Source: an uncultured Gammaproteobacteria bacterium
GTDB taxonomy: Bacteria > Pseudomonadota > Gammaproteobacteria > Arenicellales > Poriferihabitantaceae
Reading direction: 5' to 3'
Length of the DNA: 64,000 nucleotides
Assembly: GCA_937992195.1 (NCBI GenBank)
Contig: CALKKV010000043.1
Span: 62,001 to 126,000 of the forward strand
Made by a program: the position numbers and the translations under genes. Shown piece by piece: positions 18,118-26,265 of this stretch. The notes beneath the pieces were generated by a model. That model did no database searches, had not been told where the DNA came from, and worked only from the letters and a program-made list of their open reading frames with translations. Within the stretch, counting starts at the first letter, position 1, and every line of letters begins with the position of its first letter.

Positions 18118-18510
18118 ATGGACTCATTTTTCAACGAGGTCATATCCGGCGCACTAGGCAGATATAACTATTGGGTAGTTATCTTTCTTATGATGTCCGG
18201 ATTTTATGTAGTGATTGGCAGTACCAACCTTGTTAAGAAAATTGTTGGGTTAAATATTTTTCAAACTTCGGTCTTTATCCTTTATATCAGCATTGGAAAG
18301 ATCAATGGCGGAACTGCACCCATCGTTTGGGCTAACGCCGAACGATATTCAAACCCTCTACCCCATGTCTTGATTCTCACAGCAATTGTGGTAGGCGTTG
18401 CAACAACAGCCCTCGGCTTGTCTCTTATCATGAGAATCAAGCATGCCTACAATACCGTTGAAGAAGATGAAATCCTGGCAATCAGCCTGGAAGAGGATGA
18501 GGACGAATGA
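18118..18510 (+). CDS. mrpC: Mrp-type antiporter subunit C (NuoK-like)
   Basis: 130 residues from the ATG at 18118, which has AAGGG 10 bases upstream. An in-frame start inside mrpB (18055) is rejected. Three helices; GINGGTAP-like segment KINGGTAPIVWAN and LPHVLILTAIVVGVATTALG are the MnhC/NuoK hallmarks. The C-terminal tail is unusually acidic (EEDEILAISLEEDEDE). The final ATGA overlaps mrpD. Confidence 0.92.
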   Translation: MDSFFNEVISGALGRYNYWVVIFLMMSGFYVVIGSTNLVKKIVGLNIFQTSVFILYISIGKINGGTAPIVWANAERYSNPLPHVLILTAIVVGVATTALGLSLIMRIKHAYNTVEEDEILAISLEEDEDE

Positions 18511-19994
18511 TCGCTTCACATCTTCCGGCTTTGCAAGTAGTAGTGCCTTTGCTAGGGGCGCCTTTTTGCTTTCTTTTGTGGAGATCTCCTCGCCTTAGCT
18601 GGCTGCTCGCTACACTTATAAGCTGGCTGACGTTCGCCATCTCCATCGCACTTCTGGTCACGGTGAACAACTCCGGCACCATCGAATATGCATTTGGCGG
18701 CTGGCAAGCGCCATGGGGTATTGAATATGTAGTCGACCAGCTCAACGCATTTGTCCTATTAATTGTTTCCGGGATTGCAGCAGTGGTATTTCCCTACAGC
18801 TGGATAAGCGTACAACAGGAAGTTGAGCTCAGACAGCAATCTCTCTTTTTCACCAGCATGGTTCTCTGCCTGGCAGGATTGCTTGGTATCACCATCGCAG
18901 GAGATGCTTTTAATTTATTTGTATTACTGGAAATCTCGTCTCTCTCAACCTACACCATGATTAGTATGGGCAGAGACCGGCGAGCGCTGACGGCGTCTTT
19001 TCAGTACTTAATTATGGGGACGATTGGCGCTACTTTTATCATTATCGGGGTCGGGATTCTTTTTATGCTGACCGGATCGCTAAACATGCAAGATTTGGCG
19101 CAACGCATTCCTGAACTAGATCAATCTCGTGCATTACACGTTGCTTTTGGGTTCTTAATCACAGGTATTGGCCTTAAACTTGCAATGTTCCCTCTGCATC
19201 TATGGCTGCCGAATGCTTATGCATACGCGCCGTCGGCAGCCTCTGCATTTATCGCCTCGACAGCAACCAAGGTTGCTGTTTATGTCATGGTACGTTATCT
19301 GTTTAGCATCTTTGGCGTAAACTTTTCGTTTCAAACCATTCATATCCAGTGGCTGTTTGTGCCAGTCAGCCTGTTTGCAATTCTATTCACATCTATCGTT
19401 GCACTTTTTCAAAGAGATATAAAACGGATGCTAGCGTATTCTTCGGTTGCCCAAATTGGATACATGCTGCTCGGTATTGGATTGTTTAATGTCACAGGGC
19501 TTACCGCTACCCTGCTTCATCTTTTTAATCACGCGTTGATGAAAGGTGCGTTATTTCTGGCGATGGGCGCGGTGTGTTATCGAATTGGCAATACCTTTAT
19601 TGACTCAATGCAAGGACTAGGCAAACAAATGCCCTGGACAATGGCCGCGTTTGTGATTGGCGGTTTGAGTATTGTTGGGGTACCACTGACCACGGGGTTT
19701 ATCTCAAAATGGGTACTAATCCAGGCTGCGGTCGAGCGCGGCTGGTGGCCAGTCATCATTGTAATCGTTGTCGCCTCGTTGATTGCCATGATGTATATCT
19801 GGAGAGTGATTGAAGCGGTGTATCTTCAATCGCGCCCTGAAAATGCAAAAAACGTTTCTGAAGCACCACTATCCCTATTGATACCGGTATGGATTCTGGC
19901 GCTCGCTAATTTATATTTTGGTGCCAACGCTACGCTCTCTTCTGAGCTTGCCGGCAACGCTGCAGCAACACTCTTCTCTGGAACAGGGTTTTAG
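18507..19994 (+). CDS. mrpD: Mrp-type antiporter subunit D (first of three NuoL/M/N-like subunits)
   Basis: 495 residues, about 14 helices, proton-translocating antiporter fold (Proton_antipo_M). Conserved pieces are VLLEISSLSTYTMIS, KLAMFPLHLWLPNAYAYAPS, DIKRMLAYSSVAQIGYMLLG and LFNHALMKGALFLAMG. It carries the Lys/Glu/His residues typical of ion-translocating NuoL/M/N homologues. Coupled to mrpC by an ATGA overlap; the next homologue starts 3 bp after the stop. Confidence 0.93.
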   Translation: MIASHLPALQVVVPLLGAPFCFLLWRSPRLSWLLATLISWLTFAISIALLVTVNNSGTIEYAFGGWQAPWGIEYVVDQLNAFVLLIVSGIAAVVFPYSWISVQQEVELRQQSLFFTSMVLCLAGLLGITIAGDAFNLFVLLEISSLSTYTMISMGRDRRALTASFQYLIMGTIGATFIIIGVGILFMLTGSLNMQDLAQRIPELDQSRALHVAFGFLITGIGLKLAMFPLHLWLPNAYAYAPSAASAFIASTATKVAVYVMVRYLFSIFGVNFSFQTIHIQWLFVPVSLFAILFTSIVALFQRDIKRMLAYSSVAQIGYMLLGIGLFNVTGLTATLLHLFNHALMKGALFLAMGAVCYRIGNTFIDSMQGLGKQMPWTMAAFVIGGLSIVGVPLTTGFISKWVLIQAAVERGWWPVIIVIVVASLIAMMYIWRVIEAVYLQSRPENAKNVSEAPLSLLIPVWILALANLYFGANATLSSELAGNAAATLFSGTGF

Positions 19995-19997
19995 TAA

Positions 19998-21455
19998 ATG
20001 GCGCCAGAGATTTTACTTATTTGGGCGCTCGCGCTACCACTCATAGGGGGAGGTTTAACTCTGTGTTTTAGCCGCATACCCAACCTTAGAGAAGGGTCCA
20101 CGATCGTTGTTGCACTAGCACTTCTTCTGGTGGTCTCTCAACTACTCTCGCACACTTTGAATGGTGAGACGACGCAACTGACGCTGTTTGAAATGCTCCC
20201 GGGGCTCTCTCTATCCTTCAAAATAGAACCGCTTGGCATGATGTTCGCGGGAATTGCAGCACTGCTGTGGCCAATTAACTCGTTGTACTCTATCGGCTAC
20301 ATGCGCGGGAACAAAGAGGAGAATCAAACACGGTTCTATCTGTTTTTCTCCATTGCAATCTTTGGTGTCATGGGGGTTGCGTTTGCGGGCAATCTACTCA
20401 CACTGTTTGTTTTCTACGAAGTTCTCACGCTTTCCACATTCCCGTTAGTCACCCACAAAGGTAATGAAAATGCACTCGCTGGTGGACGTGTTTATCTTGG
20501 GATTCTACTCACGACTTCCATTGGTCTGTTACTGCCGGCCATCATATGGATTTGGTCTGTTGCTGGCACAACTGATTTCACCGCCGGAGGCATCCTTTAT
20601 GGAAAAATCAGCGGGATTCCACTTACTGTTTTAACCCTGCTGATTATATTTGGCGTCGGCAAGGCCGCAGTGATGCCGGTGCATCGCTGGTTACCTGCTG
20701 CGATGGTTGCCCCAACCCCCGTGAGTGCATTGCTGCACGCCGTTGCAGTAGTGAAAGCCGGGGTATTTAGCGTTGTAAAAATAGTTGTTTACATTATTGG
20801 TGTGGATACTCTAACGGCCGCCCCTTGGGCTGATCTTCTGTGGATACTCCCAGGCTTTACAATTATTGTGGCTTCGGTTGTCGCTCTGAATCAGGACAAT
20901 CTCAAAAAGCGTCTGGCCTATTCAACCATCGGACAACTCTCCTATGTTGTTCTTGGAACCCTCTTGATTGCGCCATTCTCTATCAAAGGCGCTGCACTCC
21001 ATATTGTTGCCCATGCGTTTGGAAAGATTACTTTGTTCTTTGCGGCAGGCTCTATTTATACGAGCTGCAAGAAAACTGAAATAAGTCAGCTTAATGGTAT
21101 TGGCTGGCGCATGCCATTTACGATGTCGGCGTTTACCATTGGCGCAATATCGATGATCGGCTTGCCCCCCGCAGCTGGATTTTTATCTAAATGGTATTTG
21201 CTGCTCGGCGCCTTTGAAGTTGATCAAATTGCGGCAGTATGCGTGATTATCATTTCAACACTGCTCAACACCGCTTACTTTATGCCAGTGATTCACGCCG
21301 CCTGGTTCCGTAAGGAAAGTAACGAATCTGTATTGACCTATGGTGAAGCACCCTGGCCTATTGTGGGCGCGCTTTTACTGACCGCCACACTGACAATTTT
21401 ACTGTTCTTATTCCCTTCAATACCGTTTTCTCTGATTAGCGCGATCCCACTATGA
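19998..21455 (+). CDS. Second NuoL/M/N-like antiporter subunit (MrpD paralogue)
   Basis: 485 residues with the same fold as the preceding gene. Motifs: VFYEVLTLSTFPLVTHKG, GKAAVMPVHRWLPAAMVAPT, NLKKRLAYSTIGQLSYVVLG and HIVAHAFGKITLFFAAG. The sequence is clearly diverged from mrpD, so this is an old paralogue, not a recent duplicate. Together with the third homologue it probably supplies the antiporter unit that MrpA provides in canonical systems. Its last four bases ATGA overlap the next start. Confidence 0.9.
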   Translation: MAPEILLIWALALPLIGGGLTLCFSRIPNLREGSTIVVALALLLVVSQLLSHTLNGETTQLTLFEMLPGLSLSFKIEPLGMMFAGIAALLWPINSLYSIGYMRGNKEENQTRFYLFFSIAIFGVMGVAFAGNLLTLFVFYEVLTLSTFPLVTHKGNENALAGGRVYLGILLTTSIGLLLPAIIWIWSVAGTTDFTAGGILYGKISGIPLTVLTLLIIFGVGKAAVMPVHRWLPAAMVAPTPVSALLHAVAVVKAGVFSVVKIVVYIIGVDTLTAAPWADLLWILPGFTIIVASVVALNQDNLKKRLAYSTIGQLSYVVLGTLLIAPFSIKGAALHIVAHAFGKITLFFAAGSIYTSCKKTEISQLNGIGWRMPFTMSAFTIGAISMIGLPPAAGFLSKWYLLLGAFEVDQIAAVCVIIISTLLNTAYFMPVIHAAWFRKESNESVLTYGEAPWPIVGALLLTATLTILLFLFPSIPFSLISAIPL

Positions 21456-21718
21456 TAGAAGATCCAAATAAACACTGGCTGTATAGAAAAAGTAGCTTAC
21501 CTTGGTTGTGGAGGTTTCTGATTGGCATCCTTGTCTTGTCTGTTATTCCTGAATTTTTTGTCAATCATTATTCCTATTTCGCCGAACAAGGAACAACGAT
21601 TGAAGCCAGTTTTGGATTTCATGCCTGGTATGGTTTCATAACTTGTGCATTGATGGTGGTCGCGGCAAAAGTACTTGGTATATTCTTGAAGCGCAAAGAC
21701 AATTACTACGATGACTGA
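21452..21718 (+). CDS. Small two-helix membrane protein of the mrp operon
   Basis: 88 residues. Two hydrophobic helices (about 18-36 and 55-76) are flanked by charged ends; the C-terminus is KRKDNYYDD. Start overlaps the upstream stop by 4 bp and the stop overlaps the next start by 8 bp, so it is an integral operon member. I do not assign a family. The position between two large antiporter subunits suggests a small structural subunit. Confidence 0.75.
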   Translation: MIEDPNKHWLYRKSSLPWLWRFLIGILVLSVIPEFFVNHYSYFAEQGTTIEASFGFHAWYGFITCALMVVAAKVLGIFLKRKDNYYDD

Positions 21719-23435
21719 ACCGGGTATCGTGTCAAATATCCTCTCAGGGTGGTCCCCGGGTTTTCCTCCGGGACTGGTGTTGATGTTTGCGGGACTGTTG
21801 CTACCCTTTTTTCAAGGTATTGCTCGGAAGGTGCTTGTTCTTGTCGCACCAATCCTGACGCTTATCACGGTGTGGGCTGTTGGCACAGACAATAATCTCA
21901 CCCTGCAATTTCTCGACTACAACTTAAATCCTGTAGCCGGAAATGGGTATGGATTGGTCTTTGCTACTATTTTTTCAATTATGGCGTTTGTCGGCGGGTT
22001 GTACGCGTTGAATCAAGCGCGTGTAGTAGAGCTCGCCGCAGGATTTGTTTACGCCGGCGCCGCAATTGGTGTGACGTTTAGTGGCGACCTGATTAGCCTG
22101 TTTATTTTTTGGGAGATCATGGCGCTGGGGTCAACCTTAGTCATTTGGTCTGCTGGCACAGAGAAAGCCTGGTCCGCAAGCTTTCGCTATCTCTTGATAC
22201 ACCTTTTAGGTGGCGTTATCTTGATGGCGGGAATTACCCTCAGGGTACTGGAAACGAATTCTATTGCGTTCACCGCAATGCAGCCAGACAATCTTGCCAA
22301 TATTCTGATTCTCGCCGGCTTCCTGCTTAACGCAGGTGCACCTCCACTGTCCGCCTGGATTGCAGATGCCTATCCCGAAGCGAGCCCCAGCGGCATGGTT
22401 TTCTTATCTGCCTTTACAACTAAAACGGCTGTTTTCACTTTGTTGATCGGGTTTCCGGGCACAGACATCTTGATTTATATCGGACTCTACATGGTCTTTT
22501 ACGGCATCATTTACGCCCTACTCGAAAATGATATGCGTCGTATCCTCGCATACAGCATTGTCAATCAGGTCGGATTTATGGTGTGCGCGATTGGTATCGG
22601 CACGGAACTTGCATTGACCGGAGCCGCGGCCCATGCGTTTGCTCACATTATCTACAAAGCGTTGTTAATTATGTCCGCCGGCAGTGTCCTTATGATGACC
22701 GGCAAACGCAAATGCACAGACGTCGGCGGCTTAATACAAACTATGCCGTTTACCGCTGTTAATGGCATTATTGGCGCGCTGGCAATATCTGCATTTCCTT
22801 TCACCTCAGGATTCGTAACCAAATCCCTTGAGACTGCCGCCGCTGCCGATCAAGGCCTTGTTTTTGTTTGGTTCTGTCTCATGGCCGCTTCAGCAGGTGT
22901 CTTTCTTCATGCCGGTATTAAATTCCCGTGGTTTGTATTTTTCCAGAAAGACTCCGGTTTAAGACCGCCGGAATCCCCACGCAACATGCAGATTGCAATG
23001 TGGATTTTTTCTTTTCTTTGTATCGCAATCGGTTTATTCCCGCAAATTTTCTATCAAATCTTGCCGATACCACCAGACTATCAGGCGTATTCGTTTTCGC
23101 ACCTGGTTTCTCAATTCCAGCTTCTATTATTTGCCGGACTCGCATTTTTTGTACTGCTTCCTATGATGAAACGAACGCTTACAATTAGCTTGGATTTCGA
23201 TTGGTTTTACCGCAGATTTCTACACATTGTAGCAAGCGAATTCACAGTCAAGACAGGAGCCGCTGGAAACATAGTGGAAAATGGATTGCGGATTAAAGTC
23301 GAACGATTCATAAAAAGGCTCTACAAAATTCATGGTCCTTATGGCGTTCTTGCAAGAACATGGCCAAGTGGCGGTATGGTTTTATGGGTCTCCGTGATGC
23401 TTGCAAGCATTATCATTTTCTCCGCACTTTTCTAG
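21711..23435 (+). CDS. Third NuoL/M/N-like antiporter subunit (MrpA/D-like)
   Basis: 574 residues, about 14 helices plus a C-terminal extension with a final helix (MVLWVSVMLASIIIF). Motifs: FIFWEIMALGSTLVIWSAG, GAPPLSAWIADAYPEASPSG, DMRRILAYSIVNQVGFMVCA and HAFAHIIYKALLIMSAG. The longer C-terminus separates it from the other two. It is the last gene of the operon; a modest hairpin follows at 23442. Whether it is functionally MrpA-like is inferred. Confidence 0.9.
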   Translation: MTEPGIVSNILSGWSPGFPPGLVLMFAGLLLPFFQGIARKVLVLVAPILTLITVWAVGTDNNLTLQFLDYNLNPVAGNGYGLVFATIFSIMAFVGGLYALNQARVVELAAGFVYAGAAIGVTFSGDLISLFIFWEIMALGSTLVIWSAGTEKAWSASFRYLLIHLLGGVILMAGITLRVLETNSIAFTAMQPDNLANILILAGFLLNAGAPPLSAWIADAYPEASPSGMVFLSAFTTKTAVFTLLIGFPGTDILIYIGLYMVFYGIIYALLENDMRRILAYSIVNQVGFMVCAIGIGTELALTGAAAHAFAHIIYKALLIMSAGSVLMMTGKRKCTDVGGLIQTMPFTAVNGIIGALAISAFPFTSGFVTKSLETAAAADQGLVFVWFCLMAASAGVFLHAGIKFPWFVFFQKDSGLRPPESPRNMQIAMWIFSFLCIAIGLFPQIFYQILPIPPDYQAYSFSHLVSQFQLLLFAGLAFFVLLPMMKRTLTISLDFDWFYRRFLHIVASEFTVKTGAAGNIVENGLRIKVERFIKRLYKIHGPYGVLARTWPSGGMVLWVSVMLASIIIFSALF

Positions 23436-23441
23436 AAAGTC

Positions 23442-23466
23442 TTTAACGTCGCGGTTAAAAATTTTT
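23442..23466 (+). terminator. Possible terminator of the mrp operon
   Basis: TTTAAC (23442-23447) pairs with GTTAAA (23454-23459), followed by AATTTTT. The stem is only 6 bp and AT-rich, so it is weak. It sits just after the last antiporter gene and before the convergent dehydrogenase operon ends. Confidence 0.4.
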
Positions 23467-23467
23467 A

Positions 23468-24892
23468 TTAGTTTGTTTCTCTATCGTCACTCTGCCCTCG
23501 CCCAAGCTGGCCTAGAGTTAACGGCCTGATTGGCGGTCTTACTCTATAGAAACCAATATCGGCAACCGATCTGTCTTGCTCTTTGGCAATCAACGCCGAA
23601 ACAGTCGCCTCACAAAACCGCCCCTGACAATGCCCCATTCCACACCGACTAAATGATTTCGCTTGATTGGGTCCCTGGCAACCGCCTCGAGCGATTTCGC
23701 GTATTGTCGCCGCGGACACTTCTTCACAACGACACACCATCGTTTCATCACTTGGCGTGATAAATATATCGCTTGGCGTATAAAGCGCATCTAAAAACTG
23801 CCTCAATTTTAGCTGCCTTTTCTTTTTTACAAGTAATGGTTTCGAAAGCCGATCAAAATCTTCCTGGTCGATACGTTTCAATTTCTTTAACACATTAAGC
23901 GCACAGATCTGCCCGCTAATTTCGGCGACCTCAGCGCCGTTAATCTGCTGCCCATCGCCAATCAAGTGAACACCTTCTACTGTGCTCTCGCAGAATTGAT
24001 CTGTCTTTGCTGACCAGCATTTTTGAGAAACGAGATACTCAAGTTCACATTCGGCAAGTTTTGGTAACTGCAATTGCGGCGTTACCCCTTGATGGATAAA
24101 AACCAGCTCGGCATTCAGTGTGTGCTGTTTCCCTCGCGAACTAAAACAGATGCCTTCTAAAACTTGATCACCCAAAGCGCGAATCTCAGACGCCCCTTTG
24201 TAGACAGCTATACCCGCGGCGCGAATATCCTTCAAAAATTTTAAGCCTTTGACCAATTGCTGTCTTCCGACAATTGCTCCAGGCAAGTGCTTTAACGCAT
24301 GAAAATAATGTTGAGTCTGTGTGGTTTCAACAATTGCTTTAACTTTTAAACCTAGATTTAAATACTGCCAGGCGAGCAACAGCAATAACGGACCGCTACC
24401 AACTAATATTGGCGCTTTCTCCGGCGCCATCGCCTGGGACTTGAGCATAATCTGCGCGGCTCCAGCCGTCAGAACTCCGGGTAGTTGCCATCCTGGAAAA
24501 GGCATTGGGCGTTCCTGACATCCGACACTCAAAATCAAATGGTCTGTCTGCAGAAAAAAGCTGGCATCATTTCTCAGATAAGAAACCTCTCTTTTTCGAT
24601 TAACCCCCCAAACAGATGCACCTGGAACATAACGCGCGCTCGACTCGAGAAATCGATCAACCAAGGCTTTGCCACCGGTATAGTCAGCGCCAAGTACAGT
24701 CTCAGGATTCGCAATCTTCGAATCAGAAACCTGTCGATAGATTTGACCTCCCGGAGAAAGCTGATCATCTAATAGGGTAACGTCAACATCATATTGAGAG
24801 ATCAAAGTTGCCGCGGTCAATCCAGCAGGCCCAGCACCCACCACTACCACAGGACATTTTTCACCCATAATCGTCCACTCGCTCTGCTTCAA
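23468..24892 (-). CDS. FAD/NAD(P)-binding oxidoreductase with C-terminal BFD-like [2Fe-2S] domain (HcnB/OoxA-like)
   Basis: 474 residues from a TTG with AGGGG upstream; an ATG nine codons in (24868) is also possible. FAD loop VVVVGAGPAGLTAATL opens the protein. A second nucleotide site lies near 160-180. A Cys-rich C-terminal domain (MVCRCEEVSA ... RCGMGHCQGRFC) matches the BFD-like cluster of HcnB, opine oxidase OoxA and D-hydroxyproline dehydrogenase alpha subunits. It is the last of four coupled genes, overlapping the ferredoxin-like subunit. The enzyme would pass electrons from an amine or D-amino acid to the respiratory chain. Substrate unknown. Confidence 0.87.
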   Translation of the reverse strand: MKQSEWTIMGEKCPVVVVGAGPAGLTAATLISQYDVDVTLLDDQLSPGGQIYRQVSDSKIANPETVLGADYTGGKALVDRFLESSARYVPGASVWGVNRKREVSYLRNDASFFLQTDHLILSVGCQERPMPFPGWQLPGVLTAGAAQIMLKSQAMAPEKAPILVGSGPLLLLLAWQYLNLGLKVKAIVETTQTQHYFHALKHLPGAIVGRQQLVKGLKFLKDIRAAGIAVYKGASEIRALGDQVLEGICFSSRGKQHTLNAELVFIHQGVTPQLQLPKLAECELEYLVSQKCWSAKTDQFCESTVEGVHLIGDGQQINGAEVAEISGQICALNVLKKLKRIDQEDFDRLSKPLLVKKKRQLKLRQFLDALYTPSDIFITPSDETMVCRCEEVSAATIREIARGGCQGPNQAKSFSRCGMGHCQGRFCEATVSALIAKEQDRSVADIGFYRVRPPIRPLTLGQLGRGQSDDRETN

Positions 24893-25166
24893 CAGCCCCT
24901 CGCTGCACGATCACCTCCATGCCCGGCTCTACCAGTGTTTGACAGCCTTGCTGGTTAGCAAGGCCATCTATACTTACCAGACAGTCAAAACATACACCCA
25001 TCATACAAAATGGACCTCGCGCTGTATTCGACACAACGGTTGTTCTGCAAACGGCTGACTCGAGTAACACCGCTGCTGCAACGTTTGTTCCTTTGGGAAC
25101 CTGCACCAGTTTTCCGTTCAAGCTGAACTCCACCAACTCGGAACACTCACTTATCGATTTAAACAT
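24861..25166 (-). CDS. [2Fe-2S] ferredoxin-like subunit (HcnA/SoxA-like)
   Basis: 101 residues from the ATG at 25166, which overlaps the upstream stop by 8 bp. A longer frame beginning inside the neighbour is rejected. The cluster cysteines are in GPFCMMGVCFDCLV (C-x4-C-x2-C) with a further Cys in QQGCQTLV. This is the small ferredoxin subunit of HcnABC/opine-oxidase-type dehydrogenases. It is flanked by its two flavin partners in one operon. Confidence 0.88.
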   Translation of the reverse strand: MFKSISECSELVEFSLNGKLVQVPKGTNVAAAVLLESAVCRTTVVSNTARGPFCMMGVCFDCLVSIDGLANQQGCQTLVEPGMEVIVQRGAVEAERVDDYG

Positions 25167-26265
25167 TGAATCGACTGCTACTAAAATTTGATATGACATC
25201 TCCATGCTCTCCGGCCAATATCCATTGCGAAATCTTTTCAGCATGGGCAGCAGCGAGAGTAACTCCGCTATGGCAGGCAACACCATATGCACCCGGACAC
25301 GACGTTGAAGCTTGGTAGACGGGTTTACCATCTGGCGTCATAACCCTGAGCGCACCCCATGCTCTGATCACCTTGATACTTTCCAGTACTGGAAACATTT
25401 TTGTGGCCCTTGCGGCTAACATCGCCATCACGTTATTCGTTGTACCATCATCGAGCCCTACATCCTCAGCAGAATCGCCGATCTGCAAGCCGCCCTCGGT
25501 GGTTTGGCGTACGTGCAAAGTTGGATAGTCTAAAAAGTGTTTGAGTTTTTCTGTGATCAACAGCTGACCACGATTCGCAACCACTGGAATTTCAATCCCC
25601 ACCATTTCTCCCAACTTTGAATTTTGCAATCCGGCGCAAAGCACAATTTTACTGGCGCGGATTTCGTCAAAGTCTCCCTTGATTTGAAATTCTCCATGGC
25701 AATACTCTATCGAATTTATATGCCTGCTCGGCAAGTATTCAGCGCCGTTTTGCTGCATTCCCTGATGAAGCGCCCGAAATAGGCGCAACGGATTTACATG
25801 TCCATCATGGGGACAGAACACTGCTCCCGCTACCTGACTCGATATCTCCGGGATCTTTTGCTTTAGCAAGCTATTGGACAACATTCTGTATTGAAACTCT
25901 CCGTTTGTATGGCTCGAAAGTTGTTCCATTTTGCGATGGTCTGCCTCCAGTTCAGCGTCATCCAAACTCATGACCAAACCACCGGTTTGTCTGAGATCAA
26001 CATCAACGCCGGTGGATTCCAAAAGTTCTAAAGCAAAACTCGGCCAGAGCCCAGCAGCCTGCCGAGTCCAACGCGCATAGGCAGGATAATCCCAGCCCTT
26101 ACCCTGCACCCACACCAGTCCAAAATTTCCTCGCGAAGCTCTGAAGGCGCGATCGCCTTCGTCAACAATAGCGACACTTTGAGAGTCCTTGGATAGACCA
26201 TAGGCAATACACGATCCCACCAGGCCACCGCCAACCACGGCATAGTCAAATGTATTGCTAGCCAC
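25159..26265 (-). CDS. FAD-dependent DAO-family oxidoreductase (HcnC/OoxB-like subunit)
   Basis: 368 residues from a GTG that directly follows the stop of the upstream gene (TAAGTG). FAD motif DYAVVGGGLVGSCIAYGL begins at residue 6; RASRGNFGLVWVQGKG follows. The C-terminal ends of the DAO fold are present (TPDGKPVYQAS, GVACHSGVTLAAAHAE). This is the substrate-oxidising subunit that pairs with the ferredoxin-like and HcnB-like proteins encoded next. Substrate likely a D-amino acid, imino acid or opine; inferred. Confidence 0.87.
   Translation of the reverse strand: MASNTFDYAVVGGGLVGSCIAYGLSKDSQSVAIVDEGDRAFRASRGNFGLVWVQGKGWDYPAYARWTRQAAGLWPSFALELLESTGVDVDLRQTGGLVMSLDDAELEADHRKMEQLSSHTNGEFQYRMLSNSLLKQKIPEISSQVAGAVFCPHDGHVNPLRLFRALHQGMQQNGAEYLPSRHINSIEYCHGEFQIKGDFDEIRASKIVLCAGLQNSKLGEMVGIEIPVVANRGQLLITEKLKHFLDYPTLHVRQTTEGGLQIGDSAEDVGLDDGTTNNVMAMLAARATKMFPVLESIKVIRAWGALRVMTPDGKPVYQASTSCPGAYGVACHSGVTLAAAHAEKISQWILAGEHGDVISNFSSSRFNV

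Noticed and set aside
25167..25331. Longer N-terminus for the ferredoxin-like subunit
   Set aside because: The extra residues overlap the neighbouring flavoprotein in another frame, and the domain starts right after the ATG at 25166.
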